From Moritella dasanensis ArB 0140 (GTDB lineage: Bacteria; Pseudomonadota; Gammaproteobacteria; Enterobacterales; Moritellaceae), in assembly GCF_000276805.1 (NCBI RefSeq), contig NZ_AKXQ01000007.1, positions 124,001 to 188,000 of the forward strand: a stretch of 64,000 nt of DNA, in the 5' to 3' direction. A model generated the notes under the pieces. It was not told the DNA's origin and did not search any database. It saw only the letters and a program-made list of their open reading frames with translations. How positions within the stretch are numbered: position 1 is the first letter of the stretch; the number at the start of each line of letters is the position of its first letter. Shown here piece by piece: positions 35,453 through 43,512 of the stretch. The translations under genes and the position numbers were made by a program.

Positions 35453-36418
35453 ATGAACAACATAAATAAAGCATTATCTCTTACTCTGGCTGCAATCGTA
35501 TCTATGCCTACACTGGCTGCAAATATCAACACTGACGATTTTTCTTTTGGTGGTCGTGTAGAAGCAAGAGGCGCGCTTACTGATAGTGATTTCAATGATA
35601 AATCACGTGTTCGTTTCGGTGGTCAAGGTAAGCATGAAATTAATGAAGCTTTAACTGCTGTTGGTAAATTTGAATATGAATTTACACAAGAAAAAAAGGA
35701 TGATGGTTCTAGTAATGGTGGTGATACTAGTGTTGCTAATAACCTTCGTTATGCATATGTTGGTGTTGAAACTGCGCACGGTACATTAACATACGGTACA
35801 CAAGATAATGCTGTTACATATCTAACTAACTTTACCGATGTAGCTGAAGTTTACAGTGGTTACACAAACGAAGAATTTTCAGCAAGCGGTGACCGTTCTG
35901 AAGATACAGTGCTTTATAGCGTAGTTAAAGGTGATTTAACATTTAACGCTTCTGCTAACTTACAAGAGAATGCACAAGGCGGCGGTGCTATGGTTGCTTA
36001 TAAATTGCTACCAAGTGTTGAAGTAAGTGCTGGTTATGCAGCAACAGAAACCGCTGTGGGCGATACAGATTCATCAGATGTATACATGCTTGGTGCTCGC
36101 TATACTAATGCTGGAGTTTTAGTTTCAGGTCTAGTACAAAAAGGTTCTGTAAACAATGAAGATTTCAATGCTGTTGATGCATTTGCATCTTATGGCTTTG
36201 GCGAAAATAAAGTAAGTGTTTCATATAACTATCTACAATTTGATGGCGACGATCAAGGTCAAGATGTTAACTTCGTAGCATTTGAATATGGCCGTTATAT
36301 TGGTGATGTAGCTGCATACGCAGGCTATAAAATTGCATTAGGTTCAGATATTTCTGCTGATCGTAAGAATGACGTTAACGCAGACGAATTCATCGTTGGT
36401 GCTCGTTACTCTTTCTAA
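35453..36418 (+). CDS. Outer membrane general porin (OmpU-like)
   Basis: A trimeric beta-barrel porin of the Gram-negative porin family, likely a main diffusion channel. The product is 321 residues with a signal peptide (cleavage near TLA-ANINT). Alternating beta strands follow: FSFGGRVEARGAL, SRVRFGGQGKHEINEALTA, LRYAYVGVETAHGTLTYGTQ (the porin loop-3 region follows), and EFIVGARYSF with C-terminal Phe for Bam recognition. ATG 35453 lies 7 nt after GGA; the upstream 35441 codon has no site. It resembles Vibrio OmpU-type porins, but the exact subfamily is not certain. Confidence 0.88.
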   Translation: MNNINKALSLTLAAIVSMPTLAANINTDDFSFGGRVEARGALTDSDFNDKSRVRFGGQGKHEINEALTAVGKFEYEFTQEKKDDGSSNGGDTSVANNLRYAYVGVETAHGTLTYGTQDNAVTYLTNFTDVAEVYSGYTNEEFSASGDRSEDTVLYSVVKGDLTFNASANLQENAQGGGAMVAYKLLPSVEVSAGYAATETAVGDTDSSDVYMLGARYTNAGVLVSGLVQKGSVNNEDFNAVDAFASYGFGENKVSVSYNYLQFDGDDQGQDVNFVAFEYGRYIGDVAAYAGYKIALGSDISADRKNDVNADEFIVGARYSF

Positions 36419-36455
36419 TCTTAGCCAGTTAATATTATAGCTTAGTGAAGTTAGT

Positions 36456-36482
36456 AAAAGCCTCCTCGTTTGGAGGCTTTTT
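36456..36482 (+). terminator. Terminator after the porin gene
   Basis: AAAAGCCTCC (36456-36465) pairs with GGAGGCTTTT (36472-36481) with a 6-nt loop. Confidence 0.92.
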
Positions 36483-36514
36483 AGATCTTGGGTGTTGGTT
36501 AATCGATACAAAGC

Positions 36515-36552
36515 AAAAAGCCCATTGAATACGCGATTCAATGGGCTTTTTT
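36515..36552. terminator. Bidirectional terminator, same stem as the ssrA terminator
   Basis: AAAAAGCCCATTGAAT (36515-36530) pairs perfectly over acgcg with its complement (36536-36551). It can end transcripts from the minus-strand lipoprotein genes and from the porin side. The stem GCCCATTGAAT is identical to that of the tmRNA terminator 600 bp away. Confidence 0.9.
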
Positions 36553-36566
36553 ATATTTGTGACAAC

Positions 36567-36869
36567 TTACATCCAGTAAGACTTTTGTTCTGGCATAAAG
36601 TCGCTCGTGTCCGACATGTTTTTAATATCACCATCAACATTGCCTGTTTTTGGTTCTTCTAACACTTCGTCTTTAGTTTCTGTCTCTGTCTTTTGCTTAT
36701 CGATATCCAGGTCATCAACGCTAATTGGTTGTTCTGCTGTTGCATCTTCAATGCTGGCAGGTGCAAAAGATTGGATATTACTGCTTGGTTGGTTCATTGG
36801 CAGGTTGGCGTTGGTGCTACAACCTTGATTCAACAAGCAGATGAATATAATTAACGGTAAAAATCTCAT
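36567..36869 (-). CDS. Small lipoprotein, unknown function
   Basis: A 100-residue product with a lipoprotein signal (LPLIIFICLLNQGCS, lipid Cys at the end of LNQGC). The mature part is acidic and rich in Asp, Glu, Thr and Pro, looks disordered, and has no known domain. ATG 36869 is favoured, with AGG 5 nt upstream, over a GTG at 36875. The signal region resembles that of the next gene upstream (IFICL..Q.CS in both), so the two may be diverged paralogues. Possibly co-transcribed with that gene. Confidence 0.65.
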   Translation of the reverse strand: MRFLPLIIFICLLNQGCSTNANLPMNQPSSNIQSFAPASIEDATAEQPISVDDLDIDKQKTETETKDEVLEEPKTGNVDGDIKNMSDTSDFMPEQKSYWM

Positions 36870-36888
36870 AAACACCTAATACTATCGT

Positions 36889-37089
36889 TTAGTCTACTTG
36901 GGTTTTTAGCAGCGTCATTACTGCCATGAATTCTGTAATGGCAAGGAGGCCATTCTTTTCTTGTTTTTTTTCTGCTTTCGGTGCGCCAAGTATCGATGGA
37001 TCATCCGATTTTAATTTATCGCCGACACCGCTACAAGCTTGAATCGATAGACAAATGAAAATTACTGGTATTATTTTGTTCATGCTCAT
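36889..37089 (-). CDS. Very small lipoprotein, unknown function
   Basis: A 66-residue product, MSMNKIIPVIFICLSIQACS at the N-terminus with a lipobox SIQAC, then a short Lys/Glu-rich mature part ending LLKTQVD. ATG 37089 follows AAGGATGGA; the longer frame to 37176 would run through the tmRNA terminator, so I reject it. It begins about 57 bp after that terminator and 19 bp before the second lipoprotein gene. No family recognised. Confidence 0.6.
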   Translation of the reverse strand: MSMNKIIPVIFICLSIQACSGVGDKLKSDDPSILGAPKAEKKQEKNGLLAITEFMAVMTLLKTQVD

Positions 37090-37145
37090 ATCAATTCCAT
37101 CCTTTAAAATCAATGGTTTAAAATCCATTTCATCAAACTGCAGAT

Positions 37146-37182
37146 AAAGAAAAGCCCATTGAATCAAACCATTCAATGGGCT
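37146..37182 (-). terminator. tmRNA (ssrA) terminator
   Basis: On the minus strand AGCCCATTGAAT pairs with ATTCAATGGGCT across a 6-nt loop (37153-37182), followed by TTTCTTT. It lies 35 nt after the CCA end of tmRNA. Confidence 0.85.
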
Positions 37183-37217
37183 GCGACACTTAGGAGGGTG
37201 CCGTTCTAACTTGCGTT

Positions 37218-37576
37218 TGGTGGAGTCGGGGGGAGTTGAACCCCCGTCCGAAAAACCTACATCCGCGGTACTACATGTTTAGTCATCTCTATTAATTTAA
37301 CTTTTTATTAAGCCGAGTGACAGGCCGAACAAAAGCGTGCTCGATTGTGTTTAGTGCTTTCTCTACGAGCGAAGAGTCCACACGATCTTGATATTTAATG
37401 ACCATACAATATTAGGGACCCTCAAGCAGGGTTCTAAATGATGGCTAGCGAGCCTAAGCTGCTAGAGTGTGGTTAGAGTCGTTTGCAACTATAACAGTGC
37501 GGCTTTTTACGAGGCCAACCGCCCCTCGACATGCACCTAGGGTTTCGTGAATCTCGTCGAATCCTAAATCGACCCC
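37218..37576 (-). ncRNA. ssrA: Transfer-messenger RNA
   Basis: tmRNA rescues stalled ribosomes with SmpB and tags the nascent chain for proteolysis. On the minus strand the 5' end GGGGTCG pairs with CGACTCC before ACCA at the 3' end (37218). The T-arm (GGGGGTTCAACTCCCCC) and the conserved GATTCGACGAGATTC and CATGTCGAGGGGCGG blocks are visible. The tag frame starts at the GCA resume codon (37486) and ends with TAG (37454): ANDSNHTLAA. The AND start and LAA end match the family; the middle differs from E. coli ANDENYALAA. smpB is immediately upstream on the same strand. Confidence 0.97.
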
Positions 37577-37617
37577 AGAACTAAAATTCTACGCCTTTAG
37601 TTTGGAATTGCAACAAA

Positions 37618-38097
37618 TTAACGAACTTTGTGCTTCATCATTCGTTCTTTGTCTATTTTCCATTCTCGATCTTTCACATCTGAACGTTTATCGTGCTCTT
37701 TTTTACCCTTAGCAAGGCCAATATTAACTTTCACCCAAGCCTGTTTCCAGTACATAGAGGTGGCGACAATCGTGTAACCTTGACGCTCAACCTTACTTGC
37801 TAGTACTTCTAATTCACGTTTGTTTAATAACAACTTACGAATTCGAGTCGGGTTGCAAACTACGTGTGTCGATGCTGCGTCGAGTGGCATGATCTGCGCA
37901 CCAGACATAAACGCTTCACCGTTTTTAATAAACACATAACTCTCGGTAATATTTACTTTACCTGCGCGTAATGATTTAACTTCCCAACCTTGGAGTTCTA
38001 ATCCAGCTTCCAAGCGGTCTTCGATTTTATATTCGAAACTAGCGGTTTTATTTCTCGCTATGGTGTTTTCGCTGTTTTTTGGTTTGTTCTTAGCCAT
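37618..38097 (-). CDS. smpB: SsrA-binding protein SmpB
   Basis: SmpB binds the tRNA-like part of tmRNA and carries it into stalled ribosomes. At 159 residues it has the usual beta-barrel: [49 protein letters not shown], and the basic C-terminal tail [20 protein letters not shown] (ending MKHKVR) that probes the empty mRNA channel. It lies 41 bp before ssrA on the same strand and is divergent from ratA, as in E. coli. Confidence 0.98.
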   Translation of the reverse strand: MAKNKPKNSENTIARNKTASFEYKIEDRLEAGLELQGWEVKSLRAGKVNITESYVFIKNGEAFMSGAQIMPLDAASTHVVCNPTRIRKLLLNKRELEVLASKVERQGYTIVATSMYWKQAWVKVNIGLAKGKKEHDKRSDVKDREWKIDKERMMKHKVR

Positions 38098-38317
38098 AAT
38101 TTATCTTTATGCACCCATCATTGACGGAATTTAATGTTATAAATATTATAACAAAATCGCATTTTATCCTAGTACTTGTCTTGCTTTGCGCGGAATAACA
38201 AATGAATTTTAGCTAGATAAATGCTAAAGTTGCCTGCTTATTACTAATGGTAGAGTGATATTGAGCCTTTAGTAAACGATTTGATTTTTAGATTATAGTT
38301 TGAAGATAGGGACATGT

Positions 38318-38761
38318 ATGCCACGGATAACGCGCAGCGCACTGTTAATGTATAGCGCTGACCAAATGTTTAATTTAGTAAACGATGTTGATGCATACCC
38401 AAATTTCTTACCAGGTTGTACTGGTACACGTATTTTAGATGAGCATGATAACCAAATGACGGCAGCGGTTGATGTTGCCAAAGCCGGTATTAGCAAAACC
38501 TTTACCACCAGAAATACCCTGATACCAGGACAACAAGTGAAAATGGATCTAGTAGATGGTCCATTTAAAAAATTGACCGGTGGTTGGACGTTTAAAGCAT
38601 TAGATGCAACAGCGTGTAAAGTAACACTCGATTTAGAGTTTGTGTTTAGCAGTAAGTTAGTGGAAGTGGCGTTTGGCCGTATTTTCTCTGATTTAGTGAA
38701 TAACATGGTGCAGTCTTTTACAGATCGTGCAAAAGAGGTTTATGGTGTCGACCAAAATTAA
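38318..38761 (+). CDS. ratA: RatA family (SRPBCC/START-like) protein, ubiquinone-binding type
   Basis: A member of the coenzyme Q-binding START-like family (yeast Coq10 relatives); E. coli RatA has also been reported to block 70S ribosome formation. Residues follow E. coli RatA: MPRITRSALLMYSADQMFNL, NDVDAYPNFLPGCTGTRIL, MTAAVDVAKAGISKTFTTRN and LVDGPFKKLTGGW. Start 38318 with AGGGA upstream gives 147 residues; the listed earlier start at 38300 adds six unlikely residues. It overlaps ratB by 20 bp. Confidence 0.93.
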   Translation: MPRITRSALLMYSADQMFNLVNDVDAYPNFLPGCTGTRILDEHDNQMTAAVDVAKAGISKTFTTRNTLIPGQQVKMDLVDGPFKKLTGGWTFKALDATACKVTLDLEFVFSSKLVEVAFGRIFSDLVNNMVQSFTDRAKEVYGVDQN

Positions 38762-39071
38762 TGTTGAAGTGATTTATGCATTACCGAAAGAACAAATTAC
38801 CTTTAAGGTTAGCGTAGACCAAGGTGCGACAGCACAGCAAGTGATTGCAGCGTCTGGGATATTAATTAAATATCCAGAGATAGAATTTACGGTGAATAAA
38901 ATTGGTATCTACAGCCGTTTAATCAAACTAGATACTGTAGTCGCAGACGGTGAGCGGGTTGAAATATACCGACCGTTAACTGCCGATCCAAAAGAAATGC
39001 GCAAGCGCAGAGCAGGAAAAGCCAAAGAAGAAGGGCGACTGCACGAAAAGACCGGTCAAAAAATAAAGTAA
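38742..39071 (+). CDS. ratB: RnfH/RatB family protein (UPF0125)
   Basis: A small ubiquitin-like-fold protein of unsettled function, always paired with ratA. At 109 residues it has INVEVIYALPKEQITFKVSV, IEFTVNKIGIYSRLIKLD and GERVEIYRPLTADPKEMRKR, as in E. coli RnfH. The start is ATG 38742 or GTG 38745; AGAGG lies just before and sits better for the GTG. It overlaps the ratA end and is followed by a strong terminator. Confidence 0.92.
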   Translation: MVSTKINVEVIYALPKEQITFKVSVDQGATAQQVIAASGILIKYPEIEFTVNKIGIYSRLIKLDTVVADGERVEIYRPLTADPKEMRKRRAGKAKEEGRLHEKTGQKIK

Positions 39072-39086
39072 TAACATTGGCATATT

Positions 39087-39121
39087 AAAAATCACAATCT
39101 CGTGCAGATTGTGATTTTTTT
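39087..39121. terminator. Bidirectional terminator between ratB and bamE
   Basis: AAAAATCACAATCT (39087-39100) pairs with its complement from 39106 over cgtgc, with a T-run on the plus strand and an A-run on the other side, so it can serve the convergent bamE as well. Confidence 0.92.
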
Positions 39122-39186
39122 GCTTATACCTATCCTTCTAACTTATCAATTTAACTTACAAATCGCGCTTATCTAGCAACTTAACG

Positions 39187-39543
39187 CTATTGACCGAGCG
39201 GTGTTGAAAAGTCAGGGTTGAGTGGATAATCACCAACCACGGTTTTCAAGTTATCACCTGCAAACGTTAATACCAGCTGTTTACTGGTGACGACACCACG
39301 ACCCGTTTTGAAGTGATATAAGTAATTCCACACATCATGATCGAATGAATCAACCAGCATTGGGCTACCAAGTACAAACGTGACTTGCTCTTTTGTCATA
39401 TCAACACGTAATTTGTCTACTTGGTTATCCTCAACATAGTTACCCTGTGGGATATCAATTTTATAAACCAGTTTTTCTAGAATTGAGCAGCCCGATAAAC
39501 TAAAGATAGCCAAGCCTGCAATAAGTAAGTGTTTTAAGCGCAT
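39187..39543 (-). CDS. bamE: Outer membrane assembly lipoprotein BamE
   Basis: Lipoprotein of the BAM complex that inserts beta-barrel proteins into the outer membrane. Start 39543 (MRLKHLLIAGLAIFSLSGC) gives 118 residues with the lipobox LSGC; ATG 39567 adds an unlikely leader. The mature domain reads LEKLVYKIDIPQGNYVEDNQ, LRVDMTKEQVTFVLGSPMLVD and the FDHDVWNYLYHF strand, as in the family. Convergent with ratB and preceded by recN on the same strand. Confidence 0.94.
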   Translation of the reverse strand: MRLKHLLIAGLAIFSLSGCSILEKLVYKIDIPQGNYVEDNQVDKLRVDMTKEQVTFVLGSPMLVDSFDHDVWNYLYHFKTGRGVVTSKQLVLTFAGDNLKTVVGDYPLNPDFSTPLGQ

Positions 39544-39697
39544 AAGTATTTTGCTAATTAAGTCCATATAGAAAGGTAAATAATAACTCGGCTGGCGAGT
39601 GAAGTAAATCGGTGTATTTCACCGACTTACTTAACGATACGCTGATTAGAAGTTAAATGCAGAGATTAGTTCCCCGCATTATGTTGATTGTGCGAGG

Positions 39698-41359
39698 TTA
39701 AACTAACATTTCGGCCGCATTATTTAGGCTTGATGCGGTGATCTTATCACCACCCAGTAATCGGGCTAACTCTTCAATACGCATTTCCTGACTTAAGGCA
39801 ATCATACAAGTTTCAGTGGTTTTACCGTCGGTAGTTTTACTCACATACATTTGTTGATGGCCTTTTGATGCCACTTGCGGTAAATGGGTGACACACATAA
39901 CTTGGGTTTTATCACCTAATTGACGTAATAGCTTGCCGACAATTGAGGCCGTTTGTCCTGAAATACCCACATCGACTTCATCAAAAATCAATGTAGGGGT
40001 TGAGATCTTCTGCGCAGTAATAACTTGGATAGCTAAGCTGATACGTGATAATTCACCACCCGATGCTACTTTACCCAGTGGCTGTAATGGTTGACCCGGG
40101 TTGGTTGAAACTAAAAAGTTAATATTGTCTAAACCTTGTGGGTTTGGCGCTTTTTGTCCATCGTTTTCAAGCGTGATCTCGAAACAACCATTTTCCATGC
40201 TCAGTTCATGCATACTGGCTGTGATCAGCTTATTTAACTGTTTAGCGTATTTTTGACGGCTAAGGGATAATTTTTCTGATTGTTGATGATACTTCACTTG
40301 TGATTCTTGCAACTCTAGCTTGATGGTCTCAATGCGCTCATCATCACCAGCAATATTATCTAATTCAGATTTTAGCATGTGATGGTGGCTTGCCAGTTGA
40401 GCGGCGGGCACTTGGTGTTTACGCGCAAGTTCTAAGGCTTTACCTAAACGTTCATCGAGGTATTCAAATTGCTGCGGATCGCGCTCTAGATTATCCGTAT
40501 AGCTGCGTAGTTCATTACCGGCTTCTTCTACCAGCACTACGGCTTCTTGCAAGGTATCGGTGATGGATTTTAATTTCGGGTCCATGTCGAGCAAGTTTTC
40601 TAATCGATGGGTAACGACTTGCAACATGCTGCAGATAGTGTTGTCTTCATTTTCATACAAAGTATCGGCACTGCTCATGCATTCTTCTACTAACTCAGTG
40701 CTGTTTGCGAGTAATCTATGTTCAGCTTCAATTTGATTGTATTCACCATCTGCAAGGCCAAATTCATCGAGTTCTGATACTTGGTATTGTAATAGCTGCT
40801 GACGGGCAGCTCGCTGTTGCTGATTCTGTAATAGCTTCTTTTCTTCATTGGCAAGATTATGCCAAAAGCGATAACTATCCCGCACGTTGGTTTGTAATTT
40901 GGTATGGCTGGCATAACCATCGAGGATCGCTAATTGAATTTCAGGCTTTAGCAAGGTTTGGTGGGCGTGTTGACCATGTACCTGAACCAAGAACTGAGAC
41001 AGTGATTTAAGTTGTTGTAATGGTACTGGGATACCATTGATATAACCTTTAGATCGACCTTCTGCGGTGATAATACGACGCAGGATACATTCATCTTCAT
41101 TATTCAATTCGTGCTCGACTAGCCACTTGTAGGCGAGAGAACTTGCTTCAACGGTAAAAATAGCGCTTATTTCGGCTTTCTTTTCACCGGGGCGCACAGT
41201 ACTGGCATCTGCACGAGAACCTAAAGCAAGGCCTAATGCGTCAATCGCAATTGATTTACCGGCACCGGTTTCACCCGTTACGGTAGTCATTCCCGACTTC
41301 AGTTCAAGTTCTAAAAATTTAACGATAGCAAAATTATGAATAGTGAGTTGCGTTAGCAT
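39698..41359 (-). CDS. recN: DNA repair protein RecN
   Basis: An SMC-like ATPase induced by DNA damage that acts in double-strand break repair. At 553 residues it equals E. coli RecN. It has N-terminal Walker A GETGAGKS, a central coiled-coil stretch (about residues 150-380) and C-terminal signature KVASGGELSRISLAIQ with Walker B TLIFDEVDVGISG. The ATG is 5 nt after AGGAT. A LexA box lies at 41382-41401, just before the start, so SOS control is expected. Confidence 0.97.
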   Translation of the reverse strand: MLTQLTIHNFAIVKFLELELKSGMTTVTGETGAGKSIAIDALGLALGSRADASTVRPGEKKAEISAIFTVEASSLAYKWLVEHELNNEDECILRRIITAEGRSKGYINGIPVPLQQLKSLSQFLVQVHGQHAHQTLLKPEIQLAILDGYASHTKLQTNVRDSYRFWHNLANEEKKLLQNQQQRAARQQLLQYQVSELDEFGLADGEYNQIEAEHRLLANSTELVEECMSSADTLYENEDNTICSMLQVVTHRLENLLDMDPKLKSITDTLQEAVVLVEEAGNELRSYTDNLERDPQQFEYLDERLGKALELARKHQVPAAQLASHHHMLKSELDNIAGDDERIETIKLELQESQVKYHQQSEKLSLSRQKYAKQLNKLITASMHELSMENGCFEITLENDGQKAPNPQGLDNINFLVSTNPGQPLQPLGKVASGGELSRISLAIQVITAQKISTPTLIFDEVDVGISGQTASIVGKLLRQLGDKTQVMCVTHLPQVASKGHQQMYVSKTTDGKTTETCMIALSQEMRIEELARLLGGDKITASSLNNAAEMLV

Positions 41360-41381
41360 GCGTATCCTGTTTATTTTATCA

Positions 41382-41401
41382 GGCTGGGTTTATATACAGT
41401 A
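41382..41401 (-). promoter_or_regulatory. LexA (SOS) box upstream of recN
   Basis: On the minus strand the site reads TACTGTATATAAACCCAG, ending 25 bp before the recN start. It matches the CTGT-N8-ACAG consensus at all but one base (the plus-strand core is CTGG-N8-ACAG) and is very close to the E. coli recN box. Confidence 0.82.
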
Positions 41402-41543
41402 TATATGCGCAAGCCTATAACTGTAAATACTTTGCTTTTATAAGTCGTGTTTATTTTTGATTTGTGATCTAGATTAGGGCCATATTAAGGTAAGAGTGGA
41501 ATAAGGCTGCGGTAAGCGTGAAATAAGGAAAAGTTGGTGAGAA

Positions 41544-41571
41544 GTAAGGCTTAACTGGGGCTAAGCCTTAC
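41544..41571. terminator. Hairpin at the nadK 3' end
   Basis: GTAAGGCTTA (41544-41553) pairs perfectly with TAAGCCTTAC (41562-41571) over an 8-nt loop, 17 bp beyond the nadK stop. It lacks a clear U-run, so termination there is only possible. Confidence 0.55.
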
Positions 41572-41587
41572 CGTTAGCGAGCAGAGG

Positions 41588-42469
41588 TTAAAATAATTTA
41601 CTGCCCCAACCTAATTTTTCACGTAACACTTTAAAATAATCATAGCTTTTTGGGTGGATCAAATGCAGGTGGTTTTTATCACGTTTGATGATAATTTCAT
41701 CACCTGGCAGTACACCTATGTGCACGTGACCATCACAACTGACCATCATATTCTCTTCATTATTCGGTGACACCACTAAGCGAACCGTACTATTGGCACT
41801 AATCACAATGGGACGACTCGAAAGAGTATGGGGGAACATGGCCATTAAAGTTATCGCTTCTAAATTTGGCGATACAATCGGGCCACCTGCAGACAATGAA
41901 TAGGCGGTTGAACCAGTTGGTGTTGATACCAATAAGCCATCGGCACGTTGACTGAGCATAAAGCTATCATCGATATAGACTTCAAACTCGATCATGGCTG
42001 GGATCTTACCTGGATGTAAGATTGTTTCATTAAAAGCAAGGTTGGTTGCTTTTAACATACCGTAGCGAGAAATCGAGGTATTTAATAAAATACGTTTTTC
42101 CGAGATGTACTCACCTTTTAATACCCCCAGTAAATGCTCGTCGAAGGCTTCAGGATCAAGATCGGTCAAAAAGCCTAAATTACCGCGGTTAACCCCGATA
42201 ACGGCAATATCAAAACGCGATAATACGCGGCCAGCACCTAACATGTTACCGTCACCGCCAACAACGACGGCGAGGTCGGCTTCTTCGCCTAAATTCATCA
42301 ATGGGCGTGATACAACTTCTGCCATACCCAGATCTTGGGACACTCGGCTATCCACTATCACGTTATATTTATGTTTGGTTAAAAAATTGTGTAGGGCAAT
42401 AAGGGTTTTAGTTGTTTCTGGGTGTTTAGGTTTGCCGATTAACCCGATGGTTTTGAACTCTCTCTTCAT
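41588..42469 (-). CDS. nadK: NAD kinase
   Basis: It phosphorylates NAD to NADP with ATP. Start 42469 ([20 protein letters not shown]) fits the family and has GGAA 8 nt upstream; the frame from 42523 adds 18 residues. The 293 residues show the [13 protein letters not shown] motif, [37 protein letters not shown] (two parts: [12 protein letters not shown] and [13 protein letters not shown]) and the C-terminal LGWGSKLF. It lies between grpE (divergent) and recN, as in E. coli. Confidence 0.97.
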   Translation of the reverse strand: MKREFKTIGLIGKPKHPETTKTLIALHNFLTKHKYNVIVDSRVSQDLGMAEVVSRPLMNLGEEADLAVVVGGDGNMLGAGRVLSRFDIAVIGVNRGNLGFLTDLDPEAFDEHLLGVLKGEYISEKRILLNTSISRYGMLKATNLAFNETILHPGKIPAMIEFEVYIDDSFMLSQRADGLLVSTPTGSTAYSLSAGGPIVSPNLEAITLMAMFPHTLSSRPIVISANSTVRLVVSPNNEENMMVSCDGHVHIGVLPGDEIIIKRDKNHLHLIHPKSYDYFKVLREKLGWGSKLF

Positions 42470-42624
42470 TGCCTTGATTCCACTAATTAAGTATAGATTC
42501 AGTATATACTTAAGCGACTTCAAGATTCAAAGTATAAAGACGATATATATATAGCCCCGAGTGAGCAAATTAGCTTATGTTTTTGCACTATTTTGCGCTG
42601 GAGGATAACTAGATATGAATTTGA

Positions 42625-42652
42625 CTTGAATCTCGTGTTAGGATCCCCATTA
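42625..42652 (+). promoter_or_regulatory. Sigma-32 type heat-shock promoter of grpE
   Basis: CTTGAAT (42625-42631) and CCCCATTA (42645-42652) are separated by 13 nt, which matches the CTTGAAA / CCCCAT-T consensus. It lies 76 bp before the grpE start. Confidence 0.85.
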
Positions 42653-42727
42653 TATTTCGGTATAAACCCTTAATTGTAATATAGTGTACTTATATAAAGT
42701 ATGCTGAATTGAATGTCGGAGAAAGTA

Positions 42728-43378
42728 ATGAGCAGCGAAGATCAAAAAGTACAGGCTGAAAAGCAAGTTGAAGAACAGTTAGTAACAGAAGCACAGCCTG
42801 TCATTGAAGGTGTTACAGCTGAAGACGTAACAGTTGAAGAAGTAGCTGTAGAAGTTGATGAGTCTGTTGCACGCATCGCTGCACTAGAAGCTGAACTTGC
42901 AAAAGCAAAAGCATCAGCAGCTGAATTTAAAGATGCTGCATTACGCGCTAAAGCTGACGCTGATAACATTCGTCGCCGTGCTGCGATTGATGTTGATAAA
43001 GCAAAGAAATTCGCGTTAGAAAAATTTGCAAATGAACTACTGCCTGTTATTGATAACATGGAACGTGGTCTACAACATGCTGACAAATCAAATGAAGCAC
43101 TTGTACCACTGATTGAAGGTATTGAGCTAACGGCTAAATCACTGGAATCTGCGTTAGTTAAATTTGGTGTTAAGCCGGTTAATCCTGAAGGCGAACCGTT
43201 TAATCCTGAATTACATCAAGCGATGAGCATGATTGAAAGTGCAGACGTTGCGCCAAATACAGTGATTACTGTTATGCAAAAAGGTTATGAGCTAAACGGT
43301 CGTCTAATTCGACCTGCAATGGTGATGATCTCTAAAGCAGCACCAGCAGCGACACCAACAATTGATACACAAGCTTAA
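42728..43378 (+). CDS. grpE: Nucleotide exchange factor GrpE
   Basis: GrpE releases ADP from DnaK and resets the Hsp70 cycle. Start 42728 follows GGAG by 6 nt; ATG 42713 lies before that site. The 216 residues have an acidic, Val/Glu-rich N-terminal tail, a long coiled coil (about 55-110, [20 protein letters not shown]) and the C-terminal beta domain with [40 protein letters not shown]. The tail length is near that of E. coli (197 residues in all). Expressed from a heat-shock promoter. Confidence 0.97.
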   Translation: MSSEDQKVQAEKQVEEQLVTEAQPVIEGVTAEDVTVEEVAVEVDESVARIAALEAELAKAKASAAEFKDAALRAKADADNIRRRAAIDVDKAKKFALEKFANELLPVIDNMERGLQHADKSNEALVPLIEGIELTAKSLESALVKFGVKPVNPEGEPFNPELHQAMSMIESADVAPNTVITVMQKGYELNGRLIRPAMVMISKAAPAATPTIDTQA

Positions 43379-43397
43379 TTGCTAATGTAGCAAGCCA

Positions 43398-43442
43398 TTG
43401 TTGTATTAATAGTTGTTGTATCAATAGCTGTTATATCAATAG
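43398..43442 (+). repeat. 15-bp tandem repeat (three copies) after grpE
   Basis: TTGTTGTATTAATAG (43398-43412), TTGTTGTATCAATAG (43413-43427) and CTGTTATATCAATAG (43428-43442) stand in tandem between the grpE stop and its terminator. Confidence 0.88.
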
Positions 43443-43458
43443 TGATGGCACAGTTGTG

Positions 43459-43487
43459 AAAATAGAGCCGTTTGGCTCTATTTTTTT
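43459..43487. terminator. Terminator between grpE and anmK
   Basis: AAAATAGAGCC (43459-43469) pairs with GGCTCTATTTT (43474-43484) over a 4-nt loop and ends in T7. It can serve the convergent anmK too. Confidence 0.92.
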
Positions 43488-43512
43488 ATCTATAATTTAG
43501 TCGATATTGCTA

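Noticed and set aside
36889-37176. 95-codon version of the second lipoprotein
   Set aside because: It would begin within the ssrA terminator and place 29 residues before a normal lipoprotein signal; the ATG at 37089 has the good ribosome site.
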